Assembly: GCA_025358765.1 (NCBI GenBank) | Contig: JANYIG010000134.1 | Location: 1 to 43,524 of the forward strand | Direction: 5' to 3' | Origin: Candidatus Kapaibacterium sp. | GTDB lineage: Bacteria; Bacteroidota; Ignavibacteria; Kapaibacteriales; UBA4661 | Length of the DNA stretch: 43,524 bases | Shown here: piece after piece, positions 26,492 through 34,810 of the stretch | How positions within the stretch are numbered: the stretch's first letter is position 1 | How the letters are laid out: every line of letters starts with the position of its first letter | Made by a program: the position numbers and the translations under genes | The notes under the pieces: generated by a model | Told to the model about the DNA's origin: nothing | Seen by the model: the letters and a program-made list of their open reading frames with translations, nothing else | Database searches by the model: none

Positions 26492-27313
26492 TTATTCTAA
26501 TGACAAACAGCTGCCTACGGTTGTCATATCTTGTGTTGCCTCGATAATCTGCTCCGAATGGCAAATGCGAACAGAAGATACGCCTTGGCGAAGTGCAGCA
26601 AAGGCATTCTCCATTTTGGGCAGCATTCCTTTGGCAATCACCCCGCGCTCTTTTAGTATCTGATATTCTTGAAATGTGATGCGAGGAATAACGGATGCTT
26701 CATCATCTATCGCTGCCAGCACACCTTGCTTCTCAAAGCAATACAAAAGCCCTACCTCATAACCTGCGTACTCTGCGGCAAGAGCGGAGGCGAGCATTGA
26801 TGCCATAGTATCAGCATTAGTATTCAACATTGTAGCGCCTACTGTTGTGCTATCATTTGTTGCCGTGCTTGTAAGCGGTGCAATCACGGGCGTAATGCCG
26901 TGATCCAGCAGCAACCGCAGTGGAGCCGTCTCTACGTGGTCAATATCGCCCACAAAGCCGTAATCAAGTGTTGGATGCTCTCGTTTATGCGCCTTGATAA
27001 TGCCCGCGTCAGCACCCGTCATGCCAAGCGCATTGCAACCTAACGCCTGCAAACCCGCTACGATGGTTTTGTTAATCAATCCACCATAGACCATTGTGAC
27101 AACTTGGAGCGTATTGGCATCTGTAATGCGTCGCCCGTCCACCATTCGTGTTTCGATGCCGAGTTTGGCGCTCATATTCGTTGCGATTTTGCCGCCACCA
27201 TGCACGATGATTTTTTGTTCGGTGATAGCTGCAATATCGCTTAGAAAGCGCTTTAATGCTTGCGAATGGTCAATAACATTGCCACCAATTTTGATAACAA
27301 AAAGACGCTTCAT
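26492..27313 (-). CDS. argB: N-acetylglutamate kinase
   Basis: A 273-residue amino-acid kinase that phosphorylates N-acyl-glutamate with ATP, the second step of arginine synthesis. Visible motifs are VIKIGGNVID near the start, IVHGGGK, VDGRRITD, the NADTMAS nucleotide-site segment and the KGMLPKMENA lysine segment. It is of the short, Bacteroidota type without the N-terminal helix linked to arginine inhibition in hexameric enzymes, so feedback control may be weak. I choose the ATG at 27313 over the GTG at 27319 because AGGA is nine bases upstream of the ATG but only three from the GTG. It starts 11 bases after argF and precedes the PAS kinase by 59. Confidence 0.94.
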   Translation of the reverse strand: MKRLFVIKIGGNVIDHSQALKRFLSDIAAITEQKIIVHGGGKIATNMSAKLGIETRMVDGRRITDANTLQVVTMVYGGLINKTIVAGLQALGCNALGMTGADAGIIKAHKREHPTLDYGFVGDIDHVETAPLRLLLDHGITPVIAPLTSTATNDSTTVGATMLNTNADTMASMLASALAAEYAGYEVGLLYCFEKQGVLAAIDDEASVIPRITFQEYQILKERGVIAKGMLPKMENAFAALRQGVSSVRICHSEQIIEATQDMTTVGSCLSLE

Positions 27314-27324
27314 CGGCACAATTC

Positions 27325-28275
27325 CTAAAAATTTGTTTCTAACATCCTCTTCAACACTGCCTGTGCAGCATAAACGCGGTTGCCTGCTTCTTGAATAACA
27401 ACCGATGAGGGGCTGTCTAATACATCATCGGCGATTTCCACATTGCGCCGCGTGGGCAAGCAATGAAGAACCTTTGCGGCGTTTGTTTGAAGGAGTTTTG
27501 CTGCTGTGAGCGTCCAATTACGATTCTGCGAGAGTACAGCGCCGTAGTTACGATAGGATGACCAGTTTTTGGGATAGACAAAGTCCGCTCCGGTAAGTGC
27601 CTCGTCTTGATTGTAAAGCACAGGAACATCGCCTGCAAACTCCGTTGCAAGTTCATAGCCTTCGGGGTGTGTAATGACGAATTCCACATCAGCGCAGCGC
27701 ATCCACTCGGCAAACGAGTTCGGAACCGCCTGCGGAAGCGCCTTTGGATGCGGAGCCCACGTAAGAACAACTTTCGGGCGAGGTTTTTGGCATAACTCGG
27801 TGATGGTCATAAGATCGGTGAGTGATTGCAAAGGATGACGTGTTGCCGACTCCAAACTTAGCACGGGAACGCCCGCGTAGCGGATAATTTTGCACATGAT
27901 GTTTTCGCTGTAATCCATTTCGCGATCTGTTAAGCCTGCAAATGCTCGTACACCGAGGATGTCACAATATTGCCCCAACACTGCTGCGCCTTCTTTAATG
28001 TGCTCTACCGTGTCGCCCTCCATCACCACACCCTCGCCAAATTCTAATTTCCAACTTTCCGTTCCGACGTTAACGACAATGACGTTCATGCCCAGATTCT
28101 GTGCAGCTTTCTGGGTGCTAACACGTGTACGAAGGCTTGCATTGAAAAAAAGTAATCCGAGCGTTTTATGATTGCCAAGCTTATCATGGGTGTGGGGAGC
28201 ATGTTTAAGTGCCAATGCTTCCTGCACAATAGAGGAAACGTCCGACACATCTGCGACGGAAAGAAATTGTCTCAT
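27325..28275 (-). CDS. argF': N-acyl-L-ornithine carbamoyltransferase
   Basis: A 316-residue transcarbamylase of the AOTCase/SOTCase branch, which carbamoylates N-acetyl- or N-succinyl-ornithine instead of free ornithine. Evidence: the carbamoyl-phosphate site SLRTR, the long proline-containing run LTWAPHPKALPQAVPNSFAEW, and HCLPTRR. This branch is typical of Bacteroidota and xanthomonads and makes ArgE act after citrulline formation. The residue known to separate acetyl (Glu) from succinyl (Pro) specificity aligns, from memory, with Val90 here (GDTVEHI), so the substrate is unclear, with small or hydrophobic residues leaning to succinyl. It follows the hybrid kinase by 55 bases and precedes argB by 11. 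Confidence 0.92.
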   Translation of the reverse strand: MRQFLSVADVSDVSSIVQEALALKHAPHTHDKLGNHKTLGLLFFNASLRTRVSTQKAAQNLGMNVIVVNVGTESWKLEFGEGVVMEGDTVEHIKEGAAVLGQYCDILGVRAFAGLTDREMDYSENIMCKIIRYAGVPVLSLESATRHPLQSLTDLMTITELCQKPRPKVVLTWAPHPKALPQAVPNSFAEWMRCADVEFVITHPEGYELATEFAGDVPVLYNQDEALTGADFVYPKNWSSYRNYGAVLSQNRNWTLTAAKLLQTNAAKVLHCLPTRRNVEIADDVLDSPSSVVIQEAGNRVYAAQAVLKRMLETNF

Positions 28276-28330
28276 ACTTTGGAAGAATGTGGATGATGAG
28301 TGTGTTTTCTACGATGAAAAGCAGAGTTCT

Positions 28331-29437
28331 TTAAGCGAGTGGGATGCTGAAGGCGACAATGGTTTGACCTTCATCGCTTTGGATATTGAGTTCGCCGTTG
28401 TGCAATTCCAATAATTTTTTCGCAATACTCAAACCTAAACCGGAACCTTGCTGTTCGTAAATTTTGCGGTCAAACTGCGTGTAAGCGCCAATGGATGCTA
28501 TTTGTTCCGGTGTCATAAAACGCCCAATGTTGCTAATAGTACAGATGAATACCGTCCGCGTGACCACCGTAACAACGTTGATGGGTGAACCCGGATGTGA
28601 GTATTTTGAAGCGTTGTCAATGACTTCCTCAATAATTTTATTCAAATAAATGTGGCGAATCCGTACAGTGACATCGTCATGATCGCTGGTAATGGAGATG
28701 TCGGCATCACGATGGTCTTGAGCGATTTTTGTTGATACAACATCAATTACAACGGATTTTGCGGCTTCAGTGGTGTCTTCGCCAAGAAGATGCTTGCGAA
28801 GAAGTTCGTTTTCTTTGTCTAAGCTCACGGAGATAAGTCGTGCGTAGAGGATAAAGTTTTGGGTCAGTCGGCTGAGTCGTCGCGCTGACGTACTCAGTTG
28901 TGTGAGCATCTCCATAATTTCATCGCGGGTAAGCATGTCGTAGCTTGTGAGCAGCAACTCTGAGCAACCTAAAATACCTGTAATTGGTGTCAAAAATTCA
29001 TGGGGAAGCGATAAGCTAATGCTATTACGAAGTTCTTCCAAACGAGTATCTGCCTGAATTTTCTCCTGTTCGTATTTTTTAAGGCGTGATTGAACGGCGT
29101 TGAGCAAATCCGGTACGCGAAAAGGTTTCGTGAGATAATCGTCTGCACCCAGATTCATCCCAACGCGGAGATCGTTCGGATTCGCCCGTGCAGTCAGGAA
29201 GATAAACGGTAATGCTGCCGTAGCAGGGCTGCTGCGGATCATTTCCAGAACACCATGACCATCCAAATCCGGCATCATCACGTCGCAGAGAATGAGATCT
29301 GGCAGCTGTTGTTGGGCTAGTTCCACGCCAATAACACCGTTTGGGGCGCTAAAAACCTTGTAGTCGCTTGATTCCAAAATCTCGACGATATTCTCGCGAA
29401 TAAACTGCTCATCCTCAATGATTAAGATTTTTTTCAT
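28331..29437 (-). CDS. Response regulator-histidine kinase hybrid (soluble)
   Basis: A 368-residue cytosolic protein with the receiver first. Residues 1-120: acidic E9/D9-type pocket (IIEDE), phospho-acceptor D52 in LILCDVMMPDLDG, Thr in FLTAR and K in LTKPF. A helical linker leads to HisKA with H146 (SLPHEFLTP) and an HATPase (N275 in EEVIDNASKYS; GSGLGLSIAKKL). The G1 box reads ISNIGRFM, with Asn where Asp is usual. Such receiver-first kinases relay signals from other histidine kinases, and the PAS kinase two genes downstream could be its partner. The ORF runs back to 29497, but the receiver starts exactly at 29437 (MKKILIIEDE), which I adopt. It heads the argF-argB-kinase-argE run. Confidence 0.9.
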   Translation of the reverse strand: MKKILIIEDEQFIRENIVEILESSDYKVFSAPNGVIGVELAQQQLPDLILCDVMMPDLDGHGVLEMIRSSPATAALPFIFLTARANPNDLRVGMNLGADDYLTKPFRVPDLLNAVQSRLKKYEQEKIQADTRLEELRNSISLSLPHEFLTPITGILGCSELLLTSYDMLTRDEIMEMLTQLSTSARRLSRLTQNFILYARLISVSLDKENELLRKHLLGEDTTEAAKSVVIDVVSTKIAQDHRDADISITSDHDDVTVRIRHIYLNKIIEEVIDNASKYSHPGSPINVVTVVTRTVFICTISNIGRFMTPEQIASIGAYTQFDRKIYEQQGSGLGLSIAKKLLELHNGELNIQSDEGQTIVAFSIPLA

Positions 29438-29792
29438 AACAACACTGGATTCTGGCTTATTGGAATGAATATAACGTCCCCTTGCAGTGAAACTCACGAC
29501 ATTTGCCTGCTCGTTACAGTACCCAAGCGGTAAAAATACAGAAAAGAAACTATAAATGAAGAGAAAAGAAACGAATTTTTCTTGCCGACTATCGCAGCAA
29601 TGAACGTAGTCAAAATTTTTGTTTCAGGCAAAAGTTTTTGTAAGTTTGGAGGGTCTTTTTCAACCCACCTCATCACAGCCATAGAAATGCGCGTACTATA
29701 ACAAGGCAACTACCACGGTACAACAATAGAACATACATAGGTTTTTATTATTAATTCGTACACGTTACACATTTTTGGAAAGGATACCCACA
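29438..29792. other. Divergent intergenic region, no gene seen
   Basis: These 355 bases separate the minus-strand kinase/arginine operon from the plus-strand TPR operon and must hold both promoters. The stretch is AT-rich with several T-runs. I find no convincing ORF, tRNA, long palindrome or recognisable promoter box. GGAAAGGA at 29777-29784 is the ribosome-binding site of the TPR gene. Confidence 0.5.
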
Positions 29793-31511
29793 GTGAAACA
29801 ACTGATCCTCTGCGGTTCCATGATTGCCAGTGCTGGACTGTTTCTGGCAAGTTGCGGCGGCGGCGCGGCGACATCGTTTTTGTCTTCGGCAAAATCAACA
29901 ATGACCAAAGCCGAGCAAATCAAAGCGAAATCGTTCTTGGCGAAAAACCAAGCGGACATTACCAAAATCAACGATGACGCAGCCGTGCAATACCGCGCTG
30001 CAAAAGTCATGCTCGACAAAGAAGTAATGATGGGTTCGAGCAGCGCAAACATCGGTGAGGCGTGGTTCTTGCTCGGCAAGACCTCGAAAGAGCTAAACTT
30101 GAGTGATAGCGCCTTGATGGCGTTCAAAGAAGCAGATAAACTGATTGGTAAAGAGAAAAAAGACGAAGTGCAAATGCGCTCTGAAATGAGTAATATTCTC
30201 TATGAAGTGTGGATTACCAATGTAAACAAGGCTGTCGAGAATTACAATGCTGCAACAGGCGAAACAGATAAACCAACAATGCAAGAGCGTTACCGTGCTT
30301 GCATCAAAAACGTAATGAACTGTCTGGATGCAAAACCAGAAAATATTGACATTATCTATAGCCTATTTGCTGCTTCCTATCAAGGTTTGGAAGACACAGC
30401 AAAGGCGCTTGCAACGCAGGAAAAATACCTCGCGCTCAACAAGCCGATGGTGGATGCACTCGCTGCAAAAGGCGTTCAATTCGCCATGCAACGCGATGAA
30501 GCAGTGAAGTTGCTTGGACAGCCCGCCGAAGCAAAAACACTGCCTCCGCCAGACCCTAAGGCAAAAACACAGCCATCTGCGGCACAGCCGGAAATAACGC
30601 TTTATTATGACAAATACACGAACTTGATTCCGGGCAAAGAAATGTACATCTTCTACCCGAAAAACAAGGACAAAGCCGCGTTCCTGTTGGATGGTTTTTC
30701 GATACCGCCTACAGGTTGGTCTGTAAGCGAGAAAGAGCGTCAAACGAATTTTGACCCACGCACATATATTTCTACGGCATATCAATACTACACAAAAAAA
30801 GACTACGATAAAGCAATCCGATATGCTGAGGAAGGACTTTCCATCAAGCCGACGGACGAGGACTTGCAAAGTTACCTCTCTACGTTCTATATTGAGGGTG
30901 GCAAGACAGACTTGGCGATGGCAAAGTTAAAAGAAAAATCTGAGAAAAATCCGAATGATAAAGCTGCAATCACCCAGTACGGTGGTATGCTGGCAAATTT
31001 GGAGCGCTACGACGATGCAATTGCACAGTTTGATAAAGCATTAAAAATTGACCCGAAATTTGAAACGGCACTCTTTAACATTGCCGCTGCCTATAAAAAC
31101 AAAGCAAGTCAGATTCAGAAAGACGAGCAGAAAAAATTTGACGATGCCGAAACCGCCCGCAAAAAGGACAAAAAAACTCCTTTGTACGTAATGGACATAA
31201 GCAAGTACAAGCCATTCTTGCAAAAATCTGCTGATTATTTTGAGGAATATCGCAAATTACCGGGCAAAGACCGCGATGCACAAGCAACGAATATTGTTGA
31301 GCAGCTTTTGAACGTCTATGACGTGTTGGACAACAAGGAAAAGTATCAGAAGTATGCGAGCGAGTTTGTTGCACTTGAATACGCAAACCAGAATAATCCA
31401 CGTTTCTACGAGTACCTTGCACGCATTTACGGCAAACAAAAGAATAATAGCGCGAAGGTAAAAGAATGCCTCGATAAAGCGGATGCACTGCGTAAAGGCG
31501 GCGCAAAATAA
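29793..31511 (+). CDS. TPR-repeat lipoprotein
   Basis: A 572-residue lipoprotein (lipobox LASC, Cys21) that should sit in the envelope. Tetratricopeptide units are clear at about 335-450 (DYDKAIRYAEEGLSIKP; DDAIAQFDKALKIDP) and weaker ones occur near 55-100 and 170-215. A proline/lysine-rich stretch near 245-265 separates the halves. TPR proteins are scaffolds; the partner is unknown. The start is GTG at 29793, with GGAAAGGA eight bases upstream; the TTG at 29775 lies on that site and is unlikely. It is followed by DUF3467 and GH57 genes on the same strand, after a 136-base gap with possible hairpins. Confidence 0.82.
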   Translation: MKQLILCGSMIASAGLFLASCGGGAATSFLSSAKSTMTKAEQIKAKSFLAKNQADITKINDDAAVQYRAAKVMLDKEVMMGSSSANIGEAWFLLGKTSKELNLSDSALMAFKEADKLIGKEKKDEVQMRSEMSNILYEVWITNVNKAVENYNAATGETDKPTMQERYRACIKNVMNCLDAKPENIDIIYSLFAASYQGLEDTAKALATQEKYLALNKPMVDALAAKGVQFAMQRDEAVKLLGQPAEAKTLPPPDPKAKTQPSAAQPEITLYYDKYTNLIPGKEMYIFYPKNKDKAAFLLDGFSIPPTGWSVSEKERQTNFDPRTYISTAYQYYTKKDYDKAIRYAEEGLSIKPTDEDLQSYLSTFYIEGGKTDLAMAKLKEKSEKNPNDKAAITQYGGMLANLERYDDAIAQFDKALKIDPKFETALFNIAAAYKNKASQIQKDEQKKFDDAETARKKDKKTPLYVMDISKYKPFLQKSADYFEEYRKLPGKDRDAQATNIVEQLLNVYDVLDNKEKYQKYASEFVALEYANQNNPRFYEYLARIYGKQKNNSAKVKECLDKADALRKGGAK

Positions 31512-31535
31512 GGTCGGCACGTATTTGATATAGTT

Positions 31536-31599
31536 CTCCGTTCTCTGCCAAGCGGAGCGGCGCAATCTCACGCAATACGATGAGTTCGTCGCTCCGTTT
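31536..31599 (+). other. Possible alternative hairpins upstream of DUF3467
   Basis: CTCCGTT (31536-31542) can pair with AGCGGAG (31551-31557). The same middle segment, extended to AGCGGAGCGGCG, can instead pair with CGTCGCTCCGTTT (31587-31599) with G-U pairs. The two pairings exclude each other, an arrangement seen in attenuators. A T-run comes only later (31615-31620), so termination is uncertain. It may only be a transcript-stabilising hairpin after the TPR gene. Confidence 0.3.
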
Positions 31600-31647
31600 G
31601 TTGTAAGAAGACGATTTTTTACAATTCAATTTTCACCAAACAATACC

Positions 31648-31974
31648 ATGAACGAACAAGATATGCAACAGCCGGTCAATATCAATATTGAACTTGGCGA
31701 AAAAGAAGCAGAAGGCATTTATTCCAATCTTGCAATTATCTCACATTCTCCGGCGGAGTTTATCGTAGATTTTACGCGCATTTTACCGGGTGTTCCGAAG
31801 GCACGTGTACACGCTCGCATCGTGATGACACCGCAGCACTCAAAACTGCTTCTCCACGCACTCAACGACAATATTGCCCGTTACGAAGCACAATACGGCG
31901 AAATTAATATAGATGGTCAAATGCTGCCGCAGGGGAATTTCCCGGTTGGCAATAACGGCGCACAATTCCATTGA
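31648..31974 (+). CDS. DUF3467 protein
   Basis: A 108-residue soluble protein of the DUF3467 family. The family core is visible: EGIYSNLAIISHSPAEFIVDFTRILPGVPKARVHARIVMTP interrupted only by short loops, then HSKLLLHALNDNIARYEAQYG. No enzyme motif is present and the function is not known; members are small conserved proteins in Bacteroidota and other phyla. The tail (GNFPVGNNGAQFH) is low in structure. It lies between the TPR lipoprotein and the GH57 enzyme, 50 bases before the latter, and is probably in the same transcript. Confidence 0.88.
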   Translation: MNEQDMQQPVNINIELGEKEAEGIYSNLAIISHSPAEFIVDFTRILPGVPKARVHARIVMTPQHSKLLLHALNDNIARYEAQYGEINIDGQMLPQGNFPVGNNGAQFH

Positions 31975-32024
31975 TATAACTGTAAATCCAACCAATTTCC
32001 CCCAACCTTCTCACTGGAGATTTT

Positions 32025-33914
32025 ATGGCTCATTCCGGCAATATCACGCTCGTTTTGCATACGCATTTGCCATGGGTGATGCACCATGGCGGTTGGCCAC
32101 ACGGGACTGACTGGCTTTGTGAAGCTGTTGCGGAGTGCTACATTCCACTTTTGAATGTCTTTAACGAACTCAAAAATGAAGGGTGTACCTCGAAGGCAAC
32201 GTTTGATATTTCGCCTGTGTTGTGCGAGCAAATGGAACATCCTGATTTTGAGAAGATATTCACCCATTACTGCGATGAAAAAATAGCCGGAGCGCAAGCT
32301 GATTACGAGCACTTCATCCACAGCCAGCATGAAACGTACTTTGCGCCTATGGCAAAGTTCTGGGAAGATTGGTACGTTCGCCGCAAAGACGAATATCTGC
32401 ATCGCTATAACAAATCCGTTGTGGGCGGCTTTAGGGCATTGCAAGACGCGGGCATTCTCGAAATTATGACCTGTGGCGTGACACATGGTTATTCAGCATT
32501 GCTCGGCATGGACAAAAGCGTCCGTCTTCAATACAAAGCGGCAAAGGAAAACTACATCAAGCACTTTGGTCGTGCGCCGCGCGGAACGTGGTTGCCAGAG
32601 TGCGCGTATCGTCCGGGTTACGACTGGAAAACGTATTTACCTACGCCTTTGCATCAAACGGCAACGTATCGTTTTGGCGTTGAAAATTTCGTCGCCGAGC
32701 AAGGCATCGAATACTTTGTCGTAGATGAACACCTTACTGGCGGCGGGCAACCAGTAGGTATATTTTATGGTGAGGGTAATGACAAACGCATTATGTACAC
32801 TCATTCGCAGGAGTATCATCATTTCCCGTGGAACTTCGACCGGTCGCCTATGATGCTTTACAATGTCAGTTCGCATGGCGACATCGTGAACCAAAAAACG
32901 GCAGTCGCTTTCACACGGCATCAGAGTATTGCGATGCAGGTTTGGAGCGGCGAATCGGGTTATCCGGGCGATCCCGATTACCTCGATTTTCACAAAAAAC
33001 GAACGCCGTCGAACTTGCGGTATTGGCGGGTGACCGACCCCAAACTTGATATGCAGTATAAACAGCCGTATAATCCTGATTGGATTTTGGGTAAAATCGG
33101 CAAGCAAGTGCATCATTTTATTTATTGCATTGAGGGAGCGCTCGGCTATTACAAATCCCAAACAGGCAAAGAAGGCACTATGTGTTTGCCCTTCGACACA
33201 GAGCTTTTTGGACACTGGTGGTTCGAGGGACCGCTTTTCATCAAAGCACTTATGGCAGGCTTGCATAACTCACCATATGTGAATGCGGTGACGGCTTCGG
33301 AGCAGATTGAACACATCAAACCGCACGAAGTAATGCGGATTCCTGAAGGCTCATGGGGCGAGGCGGGGAATCACAGCGTATGGATGAACGGCGCGACGGA
33401 GTGGACATGGACAGAAATATACGAGTGCGAAGACCGTTTCGATAAGCTGTTGCAAGAGTATCCTGTCGCTTCGATGGATAAAACCATGCGCCGCATTGTT
33501 ACGCACGCGCTCCGCGAAATGCTGTTGCTGCAATCTTCTGATTGGCAATTTCTGATTACAACATTTTCAGCTCGGGATTATGCGGAACGTCGGTTTATGT
33601 TCCATCATGCAGATTTCAAAAAATTGTGCATTCTGGCGCAGAAGTATGCTGTTACGAAGGAACTCACTGCCGAAGAGGAATCCTACGTGAAGGAAACCGA
33701 AGAGCGTAATTCGTGTTTCGAGGAACTTCGCATTGAATGGTGGAATAACGAACCGCTCGTGGACAGTCCAGCAACGCCCGCGAAAGCAAAGCGAGCATCC
33801 TCAAAAAGTGTTGAAAAAGTTGAGAATGCTACCGTTACGGAAACAAAAAACGAAGAAAAACCCGTCAAAAAACCTGTAGCGAAAAAACCTACAGCCGCGA
33901 AGAAAAAAGCCTGA
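32025..33914 (+). CDS. GH57 alpha-glucan enzyme (branching-enzyme type) with basic tail
   Basis: A 629-residue cytosolic GH57 protein. Family motifs: HTHLPW (12-17), WLPECAYRPG with nucleophile E192, and FDTELFGHWWFEGP with acid D391. Their order and the HWWFEGP form fit the branching-enzyme (DUF1957-bearing) subgroup, which makes alpha-1,6 branches in glycogen-like glucan; amylase activity cannot be excluded. Helical C-terminal domain about 430-575. The last 45 residues are a low-complexity Lys/Ala/Pro-rich tail (KKPVAKKPTAAKKKA) like histone-H1-type tails, unusual for this enzyme. GGAG stands five bases upstream of the ATG, fixing the start. It ends before a bidirectional terminator. Confidence 0.92.
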   Translation: MAHSGNITLVLHTHLPWVMHHGGWPHGTDWLCEAVAECYIPLLNVFNELKNEGCTSKATFDISPVLCEQMEHPDFEKIFTHYCDEKIAGAQADYEHFIHSQHETYFAPMAKFWEDWYVRRKDEYLHRYNKSVVGGFRALQDAGILEIMTCGVTHGYSALLGMDKSVRLQYKAAKENYIKHFGRAPRGTWLPECAYRPGYDWKTYLPTPLHQTATYRFGVENFVAEQGIEYFVVDEHLTGGGQPVGIFYGEGNDKRIMYTHSQEYHHFPWNFDRSPMMLYNVSSHGDIVNQKTAVAFTRHQSIAMQVWSGESGYPGDPDYLDFHKKRTPSNLRYWRVTDPKLDMQYKQPYNPDWILGKIGKQVHHFIYCIEGALGYYKSQTGKEGTMCLPFDTELFGHWWFEGPLFIKALMAGLHNSPYVNAVTASEQIEHIKPHEVMRIPEGSWGEAGNHSVWMNGATEWTWTEIYECEDRFDKLLQEYPVASMDKTMRRIVTHALREMLLLQSSDWQFLITTFSARDYAERRFMFHHADFKKLCILAQKYAVTKELTAEEESYVKETEERNSCFEELRIEWWNNEPLVDSPATPAKAKRASSKSVEKVENATVTETKNEEKPVKKPVAKKPTAAKKKA

Positions 33915-33942
33915 CGTTATCGGCTCGTTGGTTTGAAAAAAG

Positions 33943-33980
33943 AAAAAAGCGTGGTATCAGCAATGATTCCGCGCTTTTTT
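33943..33980. terminator. Bidirectional intrinsic terminator
   Basis: AAAAAAGCGTGG (33943-33954) pairs with CCGCGCTTTTTT (33969-33980), giving a 12-base stem with one G-U pair and A/T tails on both sides. It lies between the convergent GH57 and lycopene cyclase genes and can end transcription from either side. Confidence 0.85.
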
Positions 33981-34000
33981 GTAGTACCTTGCTATTCCGA

Positions 34001-34693
34001 TTACACAACGCCACTTCTATCGCCTGCCCTGATTTTAAGCCAGTCGTAGCAAATTGCCGTAAGTGCTAAATGCCCTAACCCGTATCCAAAGTCTTCAATC
34101 GGAATTGTAATCAAACGCAAATCAAGTTGGTACGCTGCATCGTAGATGAGTATAGGACGTGCCGTTAGGTACATGTTGAAAATGAGCGTACACAGGACGA
34201 CAATGCCAAAGTACCAATACGAGCGGGTTTGGAGGAATATATCCGTTTTAAGTTGACGATCGAGAAAGGCAACTGCTCCCAATGCAATCAACACGAGCGC
34301 TGTATATTCGCGCCCTGTGCGGTACACCACTAAGCCAATCGGAATCATGGCAAAGAACCCCACACGCGCCCACTCTAATTCTCGATTAATGACGTTTTTC
34401 ACATATAGCCGTAGCACTTCGCGCGTAAACAGACACGCATATGGCACGGTGATAAAAAATAACCATTCTTCTAACGGCAATTTTGCGAACCGAAACGGAA
34501 ACGTATAACTCGCATTGAAAGACCAATGTCTGTTCGTCACCGCCGAATCCCAGATAATATACGGAATCATGCTTAAAGCGATAGCTCCAAACGTATATTT
34601 CCACTGGCTTATGAAGCGAATGCGCGGCTCGAAACTTCGGGCAAGTGGTCCGAGAATAATGACGAGATTAAAGATAAAATATTCAGCTTTCAT
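34001..34693 (-). CDS. crtYcd: Lycopene cyclase, CrtYc-CrtYd fused membrane type
   Basis: A 230-residue protein with about seven membrane helices. It is the single-chain form of the heterodimeric CrtYc/CrtYd lycopene cyclases, which close the psi ends of lycopene to make beta rings of carotene. Each half shows the family acidic motif: PLEEWLFF (first half) and PIEDFGYG (second half), plus IPYIIWD and FNMYL. The ORF extends to 34798, but the extra residues overlap a terminator hairpin and lack family character; MKAEYFIFN at 34693 is the natural start. No other carotenoid gene is in the window, so this gene is detached from any crtB/crtI cluster. Confidence 0.88.
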   Translation of the reverse strand: MKAEYFIFNLVIILGPLARSFEPRIRFISQWKYTFGAIALSMIPYIIWDSAVTNRHWSFNASYTFPFRFAKLPLEEWLFFITVPYACLFTREVLRLYVKNVINRELEWARVGFFAMIPIGLVVYRTGREYTALVLIALGAVAFLDRQLKTDIFLQTRSYWYFGIVVLCTLIFNMYLTARPILIYDAAYQLDLRLITIPIEDFGYGLGHLALTAICYDWLKIRAGDRSGVV

Positions 34694-34719
34694 GCGGTAT
34701 TGAGATGAATGCGAGAGAA

Positions 34720-34784
34720 AAAGAAAAAAGCCGCTTTTTTGCAAGAGGCTCACTAACGAACACTTGCGGAGAAAAGCGGCTTTT
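34720..34784 (-). terminator. Terminator of the dihydrolipoyl dehydrogenase gene
   Basis: AAAAGCCGCTTTTTTGCAAG (34726-34745) and CTTGCGGAGAAAAGCGGCTTTT (34763-34784) form a hairpin of about 18 pairs with a small internal bulge and a 17-base loop. Read on the minus strand, it ends in a run of T mixed with C, as in intrinsic terminators. It lies between lpd and the lycopene cyclase start, so the cyclase needs its own promoter or read-through. Confidence 0.75.
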
Positions 34785-34810
34785 AATGTTGCAAACAACG
34801 ACAGCCTAAA

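Noticed and set aside
29775-29792. TTG start extending the TPR lipoprotein by six residues
   Set aside because: The TTG overlaps the GGAAAGGA ribosome-binding site, and the GTG at 29793 gives a proper lipoprotein signal.
34720-34784. Riboswitch in the leader of the lycopene cyclase gene
   Set aside because: The structure is a simple long hairpin with a T-rich end on the minus strand, which fits a terminator for lpd. No aptamer-like junction is seen.
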